Shown piece after piece: positions 47,172-56,482 of a DNA stretch of 64,000 bases; within the stretch, counting starts at the first letter, position 1, and each line of letters opens with the position of its first letter. The DNA is taken from positions 36,256,826-36,320,825 of the forward strand of contig JAJEKV010000001.1 in assembly GCA_021234155.1 (NCBI GenBank). Reading direction: 5' to 3'. Made by a program: the position numbers and the translations under genes. The notes beneath the pieces were generated by a model, which did no database searches, had not been told where the DNA came from, and was given only the letters and a program-made list of their open reading frames with translations. The stretch comes from Isoetes taiwanensis (Eukaryota; Streptophyta; Lycopodiopsida; Isoetales; Isoetaceae).

Positions 47172-48661
47172 CTATGAAAGATTTTGCTTGGGCTTTCCCG
47201 GTTGTCGAGAGATATATTGACTTTCGGCGTTCTCAGTGTCAATGGCGGCAAAAATATGGCACTCACCCTGGATATAGTCTGGTGCATCGTCCTCATCAGC
47301 GTCCGTGGGTGTCTCCCATCTCATCTCCGCTAATGCCGCGTTCATCACCAAGGGGCAGTTGTTTGTCCTATGCCCTGGCTGGAAACACCTAAAGCACAGC
47401 TGCTTTTCTATGCACTCCTGCTTCTTCTCTTTGGGAATGGATTTCAAAAACTGTTTCACTGCCTTGGAGTAGTTGGAATCCCCTCCTTGCTCTTTGAAGG
47501 TCACCTGCTTTTTATCCTGCTTGCCAACTGCTTCTTATAGTTAGCGTTATATTGAGGTCTACTAGCTGCTGGGCTTGCCGCTCTTGGGCTATAGCCTCCT
47601 GTGCCCTTTCCCTTATCCTGGTAATACTGCTGCCTTGGTGCATGTTCTTGGGGTCCCGTTCCTTGCAGGCTGACTGCTTTGGATTCTGCTTCTGACACCA
47701 TCCTAGGGTTTGTTGCTCTTACTAGCTTTCGAATCTTCTCGTTCAATCCTTTAATATAACCCTCTACTGCGTGCCTTTCACTCAACTTCGGCACATAGAG
47801 CCTTAGTCTCATGAATTCTTCCGTGTACTTCTGAACTGATTTATTGCCCTGCTACAACCTGTAAAACTATTGCATCATGTGACACTTGTATTCTCTTGGC
47901 ACATAATGACGCTTGAATGCCTTAGCAAACTTCTTGAACCTGCAACTGTCCCTGCTTAGCCCATGTGCTTTGGCGTAGCCCTTCCACCAAATCCTGGCTG
48001 CTCCCTTCAGGTTGGCTGTAGCTACTCTGCCTTTGTCCTTGTCTTTCATGCTGTAGGCACTGCCATACTCTCTCATTTTGTCTAGCCATACCTCTACCTC
48101 CATCCTGGACCTGTTATTTCCCGAGAATTGTTCCAACTTTCTTGCTTTCCATACGTTACTGAGCACTGAGTCAACCTTCTTCTGATAGTCAGATTGTGTC
48201 CTGTCCCTATCGCGGTTTGGACCCTCCCGGCGGTCCTGCCTCTCTTCCTCCTGCTCTTCCGATCCAGAATCAGAGTCTGAACTAGAGTCGGAGGACCCCG
48301 TGCTAGGTGATCTCCTTCTCCGGCTTCTCTTCCTTGGCTGAGCTGTTCGGCCGGCTGGGGTTTCTGGCAGTTACACATTCTGGTCTTGTCCTCCTGTTGC
48401 TGCTCCTGCCAGCAATGCTCTTATCTCATGAATGTCCGTCTTAATCTGGGATAGCTCCTCTTCTAGTGTTGGTGCATCAAACTCTTGGTACAGATTTCTT
48501 GGCTGGAAACGCCTTGGTGGAGTGCGCTCTTGCTCACGTGGTCCTTGTTCCTCAACATTCCTAGGTGCTCTAGCTGTATCCACATTAGATTGAACTCTGA
48601 TGATTAGTTTCTTGTTTGGGTTGTTGCACTGGTTTGTTTGATGATGCAATTGTGGGGGCAA
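47172..48661 (-). pseudogene. Ty3/gypsy gag (nucleocapsid zinc knuckle present, frame broken)
   Basis: Gag forms the virus-like particle and binds RNA. The capsid-like Retrotrans_gag block is visible at 48166-47867 (VEVWLDKMREYGSAY, LKGAARIWWKGYAK, FKRHYVPREY). A zinc knuckle CFRCFQPGHRTNNC of the CX2CX4HX4C type lies near 47405-47362. The N-terminal part (48661-48371) is Pro/Arg/Glu-rich and has no ATG at its start in the open frame. At least three frame changes or stops break the ORF, including a stop after HMMQ at 47867. Confidence 0.85.
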
Positions 48662-48767
48662 TTATGTGTCAAGAAAACATGACTAAGATCACTTGTTTAT
48701 ATTCATGGATATAATACTATTTATACATTCAAGATTTTAATCGTGGAAATTGAAAACATTTCTAATT

Positions 48768-49860
48768 CTATTCTTGAAATTTTTTCAAGTAATCCGGGTT
48801 GTCCTCCAAAAATTTCTTCACTTCGGCCGTGCCGATTGTTCGCCCTAGGTTCCTCAGGATATTTGTGGCCGTGCCTCCTTGAAGTGTGGTCACCAAGTCT
48901 TCGATCCTCCTCTCTGATGTGTAGGCCGCAGTAACTGCCAATCTGCCCTGCCGCCTATAGGGGACCGCAAAGTCGAAGATGCTCAATGCTATTGTTCTCT
49001 TGACGAGGATGACATGATCGATGTTTGGGGCCATACGAGCATGACTTCCGAATCCTGAGAGAGCAATGAGCATAAAGACTCCTTCTTCACCCCGTGGGCT
49101 AAATTGGCGGTGTATAAACCCTATCCTTCCATCTTTGAGCAAGGGGAGGTAGAACCTAAGGGCTTTGTCATGCCCTACCTCTTCACTGGATCTGAGTGCT
49201 GCTCTGTGTCTTCTGGAGTACTCATCAATCGGTACTTCCACCATCTCTCTGTAATCACGGTACATGGAAGCTGTCAGGTTGATGCTGCCTTCAGCTAGTT
49301 CGTGTGCTGATGCCGATGTGCTAGGTAGGAGCGCGAACGTTGATTTTCCTATGATCCCCAGCTCTTGAATTGCTAAGAACTCCTCTTTCGAGGGCAACTC
49401 CTGTTCAGCCATCATCTGCCTGATGCCGGTGTAGGCTTCAATATCCGTTGATGTCTGGCCGGTGTATGTCTGGGCTTCCCTTATGCTAATAGAAAAGTCT
49501 TGTGTTTCTCCCGTCGACGAAGTCGTCAAGGTCTGGGTCTTGCCGTAGGAGGTGCAGGAGTTCGTCTACTCTATAGCCCCTGTCTCGGCACTCTGGGAGG
49601 TTCTTGATGTCGTGGAGGCTTAAGTACGCCTCTCCTTGGATAATCACTGGGGTCAAGTTTGTTATCCCTTGCCCAAGTGGGGGGGCTGTTCTTGTGGCTC
49701 TCAGCCCTTCTTCGAAGCTTTGGAGCTGCTGCTCTGCTTGCTGCCTTTCTTGTACTAAGTCGATGTCTTCTGTGTCCGAGTCTCGTCCTTCCTCTTCTTC
49801 TTCCTCTGCCTCCTCGTATGCAAAGCGCATCTGCTCTTCTTCAGCTGCTGCCATGGCCAT
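48768..49860 (-). pseudogene. extra ORF between histone ORF and gag, unknown function
   Basis: Two open frames overlap at 49529-49486: 49884-49486, whose first ATG is at 49860, and 49529-48768. A single frameshift would give a protein of roughly 360 residues. The first 60 residues are strongly acidic (EEAEEEEEEGRDSDTEDIDL), followed by a segment with VIIQGEAYLSLHDIKNLPEC. The second part is compact and globular-looking (FLAIQELGIIGKSTFALLPS, LRFYLPLLKDGRIGFIHRQF, VILVKRTIALSIFDFAVPY). I do not recognise the family. It lies inside the retrotransposon upstream of gag, where Ogre-type elements also carry an extra ORF. Confidence 0.5.
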
Positions 49861-49953
49861 AGGTTCGATGTCTAAGGGCTGCACGAATGGTTCTCCTATC
49901 TGGGTTTGGGCTCGAAGAGATAGGAAAATAGCTGCGGCTGCGGTATAAGAAAA

Positions 49954-50205
49954 TTATCTCCTCTTATTGACAGCTATGGACATATAGTTAGGCAAGCGGC
50001 TAGCCTTGTTTTCTAGGTACTTGTCTATATTGGGGATGTCTTGCAGAGCTGTCTTGAGGGCCATGCTTGGAGCAAAGTATCCTATGCAATGGGGAAGCGC
50101 CTTAGGGAGCTGGAAAATCGGCTTGGAGTGAGGAGCAAAGGTGTAGGATGCAAATGAGGATTGTGGTCTATTTATAGGCAAAACTCTAATTTTGGAAAAT
50201 TTCAA
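49954..50205 (-). other. short ORF upstream of the unknown ORF
   Basis: An 83-codon open frame ends at a TAA just before the unknown ORF. Its second half (ATG near 50063, MALKTALQDIPNIDKYLENK) has protein-like composition. It may be a 5' coding piece of the unknown ORF separated by a stop, or leader sequence. Evidence is weak. Confidence 0.25.
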
Positions 50206-50348
50206 AGTTGGGGAATCCCTATGATTCTAAGATATTGCTACGTTAGTCACAGGCTAATTATGTTGAAGAGTGCATTCTAAGAATCCTATTGCAACAAATT
50301 CCATCTAATTTGGAGAAAGTTAGGACAAATTAGGACAATTATGGTGTG

Positions 50349-50425
50349 ACCACTCACAAAGTGCGCGAGGAGCAAATCCGAGAATGGCGGATTTGGTCTG
50401 GGCGCACTCCGTGAGGGATGGGCCT
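50349..50425. repeat. nested hairpin element, copy 1
   Basis: Outer arms CTCACAAAGTGCGC (50353-50366) and GCGCACTCCGTGAG (50402-50415) enclose the inner stem AAATCCG/CGGATTT. Two mismatches occur in the outer stem. This is one of five related copies around the histone ORF. Confidence 0.85.
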
Positions 50426-50551
50426 TGTTTGGGTCGAGGATGATGCCAAACATGCAAACTAAGGATGGAATCCTGCTCATCTCGTCGAGATAGGTCGGAT
50501 TGTGTCCTTACTTTCTTCATTTGGACAAGTTTTGGCTTACTTTTGGGGTCG

Positions 50552-50626
50552 ACCACTCACACAGTGCGCGAGGAGCAAATCTGAGAATAGCGGATTTGGT
50601 CTGGGCGCACTCTGTGAGGGATGGGG
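50552..50626. repeat. nested hairpin element, copy 2
   Basis: Outer arms CTCACACAGTGCGC (50556-50569) and GCGCACTCTGTGAG (50605-50618), inner AAATCTG/CGGATTT. It lies exactly 203 bp from copy 1, and the sequence before the arm (CATTTGGACAAGTTTTGG) is shared with copy 3. Confidence 0.88.
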
Positions 50627-50754
50627 CTCAATTTGGGTTTGGATTGGCCAATTTCTACAATCTAAGGGTCAAATCGTACTAAACACAATGAGCTGAGTCG
50701 AATGGTGTCCTTACTTTCTACATTTGGACAAGTTTTGGCCAAGATCAGTGCTCG

Positions 50755-50829
50755 ACCACTCACACAGTGCGCGAGGATCAAATCCGAGAATGGCGGATTT
50801 GGTCTGGGCGCACTCTGTGAGGGATGGGG
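50755..50829. repeat. nested hairpin element, copy 3
   Basis: Outer arms 50759-50772 and 50808-50821 with one internal C-C mismatch, inner AAATCCG/CGGATTT perfect. It lies 203 bp from copy 2 and just below the stop codon of the histone ORF. Confidence 0.88.
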
Positions 50830-50966
50830 CCAAAAACACTGAATTTTGCTCCAATTTTGTTGATTCCAAATGCAAAACTTAGTAATACACCCTAATTAAA
50901 CATGATTTAACACATTAACATGGTAAAATCATAAATTTGTATTTACAAAAATTATTTACAACAGAC

Positions 50967-52148
50967 TTAACAGTCTTCTTTCTTAATGTATCTGGCCAGC
51001 CTCATGTCCTTAGGCATGCATGTTACCCTTTTCGCGTGAAGTGCGCATGCTACCGAGTCTTCAAAGTGCTGGACAATCCTCTGCTCGGCTGCTTCCTGTA
51101 GCGCGAGTAACATGTCATCCGTCACTCGCTTGCTCTTGTCAAATTCCTGCAAAATTTCGCGAGTGAGTCTCGCGAAGGGGGCTCTCGGTATCAAAAGTCC
51201 ATAGCTCCTCTGGAAATGCCTGATCTCCCGAGCAGCTCTGGCAAAATATGAGTCGGCCTTTCTCCTGATCGGCTTCCTCGGAGGTGCTGGTCTCTCTGGG
51301 GGTAGCTTCAAGGTGTTGTTCTTGGTAGGCCTGCCTCCTTCCACGTAGGTGACCTTGTGCTCCTCATAGTACTTTGAGTACTCCTCGTACATTTTCATGT
51401 ACTGGGTATACTCTTTGAGTTTCTTCCTATACTCAAGCTCGTGCTTGAGTACGTAGGACTCTCGCGCAGGCCTCGGCTTCTTCTTGTCTGCTGCCGGATG
51501 CTTCGGGGATGACCACCTTGGGTACGAGGGTACCCCTGTTGTTGCCTCCTCCTCCTCGTTACCTGGGTTCGAGGGTCCTGAGCCTTTGGCTGGATTGGGG
51601 CGCCTTATCTCCTCATCTGACTCAGTGTCAGAGGAGGAGGGCAGCTTATCGGGCTCCTGCTCCCGAATGACGACTCCTTTGGCTGGGGTCGTCTTTAACT
51701 TCCGATGGGTTTCTTTAGGCAACTCGGGGGCTTTCCCCTTGTCTGCCTTCTTCTGCAGGCGCTCCTCCTTGCGCTTCCGGCGTTCTTCTTTCTTCTTTCT
51801 CCTCTCCTCCTTTTGTCTCCTGCGCTCTTTCTTCTTCTTCCAACGCTCCTCCTTGGTCTTCTTGACCTGTGTTTCTTCGTCCCCCCTTTTTCTCTTCCAC
51901 TCCTTCTTGTCTAATCTCTTGAGCTCCCTCTCTAGCTCCCTCCTCAGCTCCTGCAGCTTCCTTATCTTCGTGGCCCGGCTCGCTCTGGCTCCCGGGCTCT
52001 TCTTGTGTGTTGGGCTGCTCCTCCTCATTGCCTTGGGGGCGCTCCTCCTCCTAGTGCTCTTGGGCCTCCTCTTGGGCGTCTGGGTTGGCCTCTGCACCCT
52101 GTCTCTGCCTGGCTCGCTCCTGAGCCTGTCTGGCCTTCTGTTGGGCCG
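50967..52148 (-). CDS. histone H3/CENH3-like histone-fold protein with long basic N-terminal extension
   Basis: The open frame is 52148-50967. Numbered from the GTG at 52097 it gives 376 residues; the only in-frame ATG near the start is residue 24. Residues 40-120 are a Lys/Arg/Glu coiled coil. Residues 150-165 are an acidic Ser patch (SSSDTESDEE). Residues 215-250 are a Tyr-rich helix. Residues 281-376 (51257-50970) are a full H3 fold: REIRHFQ (alpha-N), LLIPRAPFARL (alpha-1), LALQEAAE (alpha-2), HAKRVTCMPKD and LAR (alpha-3). By eye about half of 86 positions match canonical H3. REIRHFQ, LLIPxAPF and LQEAAE match plant CENH3 better, but loop 1 has H3 length and MPKD is H3-like. It lies inside the Ty3/gypsy element, first ORF after the PBS. 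Confidence 0.9.
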   Translation of the reverse strand, partial: RPNRRPDRLRSEPGRDRVQRPTQTPKRRPKSTRRRSAPKAMRRSSPTHKKSPGARASRATKIRKLQELRRELERELKRLDKKEWKRKRGDEETQVKKTKEERWKKKKERRRQKEERRKKKEERRKRKEERLQKKADKGKAPELPKETHRKLKTTPAKGVVIREQEPDKLPSSSDTESDEEIRRPNPAKGSGPSNPGNEEEEATTGVPSYPRWSSPKHPAADKKKPRPARESYVLKHELEYRKKLKEYTQYMKMYEEYSKYYEEHKVTYVEGGRPTKNNTLKLPPERPAPPRKPIRRKADSYFARAAREIRHFQRSYGLLIPRAPFARLTREILQEFDKSKRVTDDMLLALQEAAEQRIVQHFEDSVACALHAKRVTCMPKDMRLARYIKKEDC

Positions 52149-52215
52149 CTAGCTCCTGGGCACTGACATGGCCCTCAGGCACTACGATAAGGGCTGTCTG
52201 TTTGGTTCGGCCCAT
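52051..52215 (-). CDS. H3-tail-like start (MGRTKQTA) in the adjacent frame of the histone ORF
   Basis: The ATG at 52215 opens a 54-codon frame that begins MGRTKQTA. This closely matches the canonical H3 tail start, including the position of Lys4. It then departs (LIVVPEGHVSAQEL) and ends at TAG 52053-52051. The histone-fold frame lies +1 relative to it and is open from 52148, so a frameshift anywhere between 52148 and 52054 would link them. Either this copy has a one-base indel or the element uses +1 frameshifting. The start is 118 bp above the first codon counted for the histone frame. Confidence 0.6.
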   Translation of the reverse strand: MGRTKQTALIVVPEGHVSAQELAAQQKARQAQERARQRQGAEANPDAQEEAQEH

Positions 52216-52433
52216 GTTTTGATCAACGCAATCCGACTCCTGGCGCTTAAAAATCGTCTTCTGGGACGAGGAGCTATTTGCTGGAGGTGATGAGAGTAAA
52301 TGAGGAACCCTAATTTTCTATTTATAGATAGAGGTAATTTAGGGTTTGGACCTGCAATTCCATATTAGGCCAATCTAGAAGGTATTAGTGTAGTTATGAT
52401 GAATACATTAGGTTTATGTAGCCAAAAAGCATC

Positions 52434-52509
52434 CACCACTCACACAGTGCGCGAGGATCAATTCCGAGAATGGCGGATTTGTTCTGGGCGCATTCTGTGA
52501 GGGGTCACC
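52434..52509. repeat. nested hairpin element, copy 4
   Basis: Arms 52439-52452 (CTCACACAGTGCGC) and 52488-52501 (GCGCATTCTGTGAG), inner ATTCCG/CGGATT. It lies upstream of the histone ORF start in the element leader. Confidence 0.85.
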
Positions 52510-52646
52510 TCTTTTTGGGTCCAATTTTCAATTTATAAAGAGTTTCTTAGTGATCTAACATGCAAAACTAGCTAAAGTCTAAGGGATAAGTCGAACTGCA
52601 CTATCAGATTAGCTAAATTATGTATCTAACTAGGTCAACTTGGGTC

Positions 52647-52722
52647 CACCACTCACACAGTGCGCGGGGATCAAATCTGAGATTGGTGGATTTGGTCTAG
52701 GCGCACTCTGTGAGGGGTCACC
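52647..52722. repeat. nested hairpin element, copy 5
   Basis: Arms 52652-52665 and 52701-52714 (GCGCACTCTGTGAG), with a degenerate inner stem AAATCTG/TGGATTT. It lies 213 bp from copy 4 and about 200 bp inside the PBS. Confidence 0.85.
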
Positions 52723-52920
52723 TCTTTTTGGCCAAATTTGGTTGGGTTTTTGCTAAAACTTACTATAACTTAGCATTAACCTACTTACTGCACTAGAAAT
52801 TGGAAATTTTTTTCCCAATTTTCGAGGTTCATGCTTGGATGGCTATTCCCAAGACTGGAAGTCTACTGTTAGTCCTAACAGGAAAATGGTCAGTGCTTGA
52901 TCTTGGTGTACCAAGATCAT

Positions 52921-52932
52921 GCTCTGATACCA
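52921..52932 (-). promoter_or_regulatory. primer binding site for initiator tRNA-Met
   Basis: The minus strand reads TGGTATCAGAGC, the standard plant tRNA-iMet PBS core, one base after the LTR end. It fixes the element's orientation and the LTR boundary. Confidence 0.93.
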
Positions 52933-52933
52933 C

Positions 52934-54509
52934 TGTGATGTCCCCTACTTCTTATACGATACACACATCGTATCAGAAGATGGAGCATTCCCCCTGACAG
53001 CCAGACTGACAGGGGCGATCCACCTGACACCACTCCCAGTGGAATGAGCCAGCAAGGGAAGAGTGGATGTGTCATTCACCCGTCTCCCTTCGGGTCGACC
53101 TATCTGCGGAAGCGTGAATAAACATGAGCACATCATAACAATGTATCAATACAATCACCTCGAAAGATGAATACATCATAATCATCACATATATAACAAC
53201 ATCAACATGAACAACAGCAACAAGGGAGATCCTACCCAGGGCTCAGACTCAAGGGGGTTTGACTGACGGCTTGGGCCTCCAAAAGTCATTGCAGACAGAA
53301 TTCATGGCAGTGGATTTGGCTGGCATAGGAATATAGCTGAGGGTAGTCCACACCATCCGCCCCTCCTGTGCACACTTTGCAGTGTAGGTTGAAAAGTATT
53401 GGGACCGGGCCGTAGCCTGCCGGGTACATAGCCAAGAGGGCTACTACTGGGTTGCATCTCCCCAGCCCCGATGAGGCAGAAGGAGAGTCACCTCTCCTCC
53501 AGGGGCATGCATGCCCATCACAGGTGGCTAGAGAGCCACTGCCCTTATTCGACTTAACCTCATGGAAGGCGACGCATCGCCCCAAACGTGTCGAGCTCAT
53601 GCCTTTCCCACATGCAGTGGAAAGCCATTAAGCCTAGCTCACTAAGGTTCCTGGTAGGCTTTACACACCAGAGGAACTCTTCTGTGATGGGACAAGTCCC
53701 CCTTTTTCATCGGCCTAACCCCTCCACCCACAACCAGGCGGGCTCCTTGTGCACAGGCCGCAAGTAACTGGGAACTAGTAGGCTGCCTAGAATCATCTGC
53801 TACACAGGCTTTAGGCCTCTACCCCCCTTCCCAATACATGGAGGTCACAGAGTGAAATACCAACATCATCATAGAACTGAAATGAATAATATCATCTAAT
53901 CTACCTACCTAAACATCCAAGGTTAGGTTCCTTTGTTAGGGCTTATGATCTCGAGATCTATAAGGCCTCTACGACTGGACTAACATGCTAAACTAGCTTA
54001 TTGCCTAGCCAAAAGGCGGCTTTGCACAACAGAATGACTGATTACCTGGTCCTCGACCTGCTCCAGATCCTCCGAATGCATCCATGCCTCTGATCTTGCT
54101 GAAGATTGCTGCTACTCGACGATCTGTTGTGCAAAGGCGGCTTTACAGAGCCTGGCAATGCGAATTTGGTTCTTAGCTTGCTCGAAATGGCTCAAGAGAA
54201 TCCCAAATGCGAAAGAAGGAAGGGAGCTCAAGGAAAACCCTAAATGCAAAGAGAAGAGAAGGTTTAGGGTTTAAGGGGAAGCCCTTATATAGAAACCCTT
54301 AGGGTTAGGTTAGACATTGGCCAAATGGGGTTTAGCCATTTGGCAATGGGGTCCATTGGGTTTATAATTGTGTATGTTTATTTAACATGCACAACATTCG
54401 AAGTTGCCCCCCTAGGTGCAACCTTTTACGGCCTCCAAGTACATGTCACCTGTGACACGTGGCAGTATAATATACGTATTTGGGGCGTATATTATGCTGG
54501 AACGTCACA
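52934..54509 (-). repeat. 5' LTR of the histone-carrying Ty3/gypsy element
   Basis: The minus strand begins TGTGACGTTCCAGC and ends GGGGACATCACA, giving TGTGA...TCACA ends and 1576 bp. A TATA box CTATATAAG lies at 54292-54284, so U3 is short (about 220 bp) and R-U5 long. Around it are several AAACCCTAA-like teloboxes (54235-54310). No second LTR occurs in the window, so insertion age cannot be read. The outer flank is the R segment GCAGCATGACGG. Confidence 0.85.
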
Positions 54510-54970
54510 GCAGCATGACGGTAGTATGTGATACATCTTGTATAAATGCATGAGTTTGAGACCATGGTCTTGTAAAGATTGTATGTTTATTATGGCAATG
54601 CTCTTTTCAGACCATATGTCCATTAGAGACCATAGAAAATGTCGTCATTTTTTTGGGCAAAATGTTAATAGTACAATGCTAGGAATATTCCATTCACCAT
54701 AAACCCACATAATGTAATGAGAAAAGACTTGGCTAATATTGATATTGATCCACAATGTAACTCGGTCATCCCACACCAATTCTTGCAGAGCCATAAATTT
54801 TTCTATTAGCAACCACTTCTGCTTCAAATCTGCACTTGCTCAACAGCTCCACTGGACTTGGCCTGATCTTGCAGGTCATGAGAATAAACCCTTAAAGTCT
54901 TATATGATATAATCATTATTTTTATCAAATAGTAAACGTCAATAAAAACTTATTTGTATGTTTAAGGAGC
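54510..54970 (+). repeat. composite repeat R, segment flanking the LTR
   Basis: AGCATGACGGTAGTATGTGATAC through the TTTATCAAATAGTAAACG segment. R resumes immediately at the LTR end, so the retrotransposon probably inserted into an R array. Confidence 0.7.
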
Positions 54971-55050
54971 TTATTGGCAAAGATGACCGATTGGTTTCTG
55001 GTGAGGCCATTGTAGCCTAGAGGTTCGAAACCTCCGACCCAAAGAGGAAG
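54971..55050 (+). repeat. tRNA-like Pol III box region in R (mutated B box)
   Basis: It has the same layout as at 10050, but the B box reads GGTTCGAAACC here. Confidence 0.35.
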
Positions 55051-55210
55051 ATTTCTTTCCTTCCTTATTTGTTTTTTTGTTTCTGTGTCTCTGTCTTGTC
55101 ATTCTGGCCCAATGGTTTTAGCGTGTTAACAGTAGCAACAGAAATGATTTGGGATTCCACTCCCCGCATAGCTATTCCGGGAAAATACATAGCTAGCTAG
55201 ATATTCACAG

Positions 55211-55441
55211 TTGGGGGGCCATGAGTGGGCTATATATTTCTATCCTGATGGAAAAGAGACCAAAGACTCTTTATGTGTATCTGTGTTCAACACACTTTTG
55301 AGTGAGGGTACAGATATAAGGGCTTTGTTTGAATCGACCCTTTTAGATCAGACTGGGAAGGGAAGGGATAAAGTGCATAGCCATTTCAGTGGTTCTCTTG
55401 AAACAGGGCCTCCAACGGTGCAACATGACGGCAGTATGTGA
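55211..55441 (+). pseudogene. MATH-domain fragment of a BPM gene
   Basis: A 76-codon open copy encoding [34 protein letters not shown] and [18 protein letters not shown]. It differs from 14207-14437 by only a few residues and keeps the frame. BTB and the rest of MATH are missing. Confidence 0.8.
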
Positions 55442-56482
55442 TACATCTTGTATAAATGCATGAGTTTGAGACCATAGTCTTGTAAAAAGTGTATGTTTAT
55501 TATGGCAATGCTCTTTTCAAACCATATATCCAATAGAGACTATAGGAAATGCCATGTCATTTTTTTTGGGCAAAATGTTAATAGTAGAATGCCAGGAATA
55601 TTTCGTTCACCACAAACCCACATAGACAAAAGACTTGGCTAATGTTGATATTGATCCACAACGTAACACGGTCATCCCACACCAGTTCCTATATAAAATA
55701 ATACCAGGAATATTCTGTTCATCGATGGCTCACAGGTAAGGTAACATTGAAAAAAAAAAACCATAAACCCACATAATGTAATGACAAAAGATGTTGCTAC
55801 AACATAATACGGGCATCCCACATGGTCACCTTATATAAGACCACAAAAATAAGACCATGGTCATCCCACATGATCACCTTATATAAGACCATGGTCACCT
55901 TATATAAGACCACGGTCACGGTGAAGCAGGAGAAGATGGAGAAGCAGGATCTTGTAAAAATTGTATGTTTATTATGGCAATGCTCTTTTCAGACCATATG
56001 TCCAATAGAGACCTTAAGAAATGTCATGTCATTTCTTTGGGTACTTCATTTTTCATCTCAGAAGGAGACCATAGGAAATTTCATGCCATGTCATTTTTTT
56101 GGCGATATGAAATGTCATATTATGCCAGAAATATTCCGTTCAGACAAAAGACTTGGCTAATATTGATATTGATCCACAACGTAACACGGTCAAACAAAGC
56201 CAGGAATATGCCGTTCACCGATGGCTCACAGATAAGGCAACGTTTAAAAAAAAACAAAAACATTAACCCACATAATGTAATGACAAAAGACGTGGCTACA
56301 ACGTAACACGGTCACCTTATATAAGACCACGGTCACGGTGAAGTAGGAGAAGATGGCGAAGATGGCGAAGCTGTGCCTTGCCGCAATGGAGTGATGTTTC
56401 AGAGAACCTTAAGACAAGAGACAAGCTCTTTGCATCCAGAAAATTGCAAATGTGTAAAAGTTTTGTACAATATAGCAAGGGT
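55442..56482 (+). repeat. composite repeat R, copy F
   Basis: Promoter-like modules lie at about 55800-55950 (three TATATAAG) and 56295-56370. It reaches GGGTCTCTC, where a LINE tail is inserted, and resumes at about 56581. Confidence 0.75.

Larger units (their letters stand above)
44460..54509 (-). mobile_element. Ty3/gypsy LTR retrotransposon carrying an H3-like histone ORF
   Basis: Reading on the minus strand: LTR (54509-52934), PBS (52932-52921), two hairpin elements, H3-like histone ORF (52215-50967), three hairpin elements, an unknown ORF (about 49860-48768), then gag, protease, RT, RNase H and integrase, breaking off at 44460. RT has FFDD and the [14 protein letters not shown] block; integrase shows the D, D and E residues. 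The integrase C-terminus, PPT and 3' LTR are missing, so the copy is truncated, and frameshifts split gag and pol. Placing extra ORFs between PBS and gag recalls Ogre/Tat elements, but a histone cargo is not something I know from any described family. Confidence 0.88.

Noticed and set aside
48768-49860. Viral 30K movement protein or capsid identity for the unknown ORF
   Set aside because: I compared its general layout with caulimovirid movement proteins and found no convincing conserved block, so it stays unassigned.
50967-52148. Calling the histone ORF a genuine host CENH3 gene
   Set aside because: It sits between the PBS and gag of an LTR element, has a long non-H3 extension, lacks the CENH3 loop 1 insertion and has MPKD where plant CENH3 usually has MRKD.
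52054-52148. Programmed +1 frameshifting as an established fact
   Set aside because: Other frameshifts in gag and pol show that this copy is decayed, so a simple indel is at least as likely.
51484-52152. 222-codon plus-strand ORF opposite the histone ORF
   Set aside because: Leu/Ser-rich shadow of the Lys/Arg/Glu-rich minus-strand coding sequence; it has no domain and overlaps the clear histone-fold gene.
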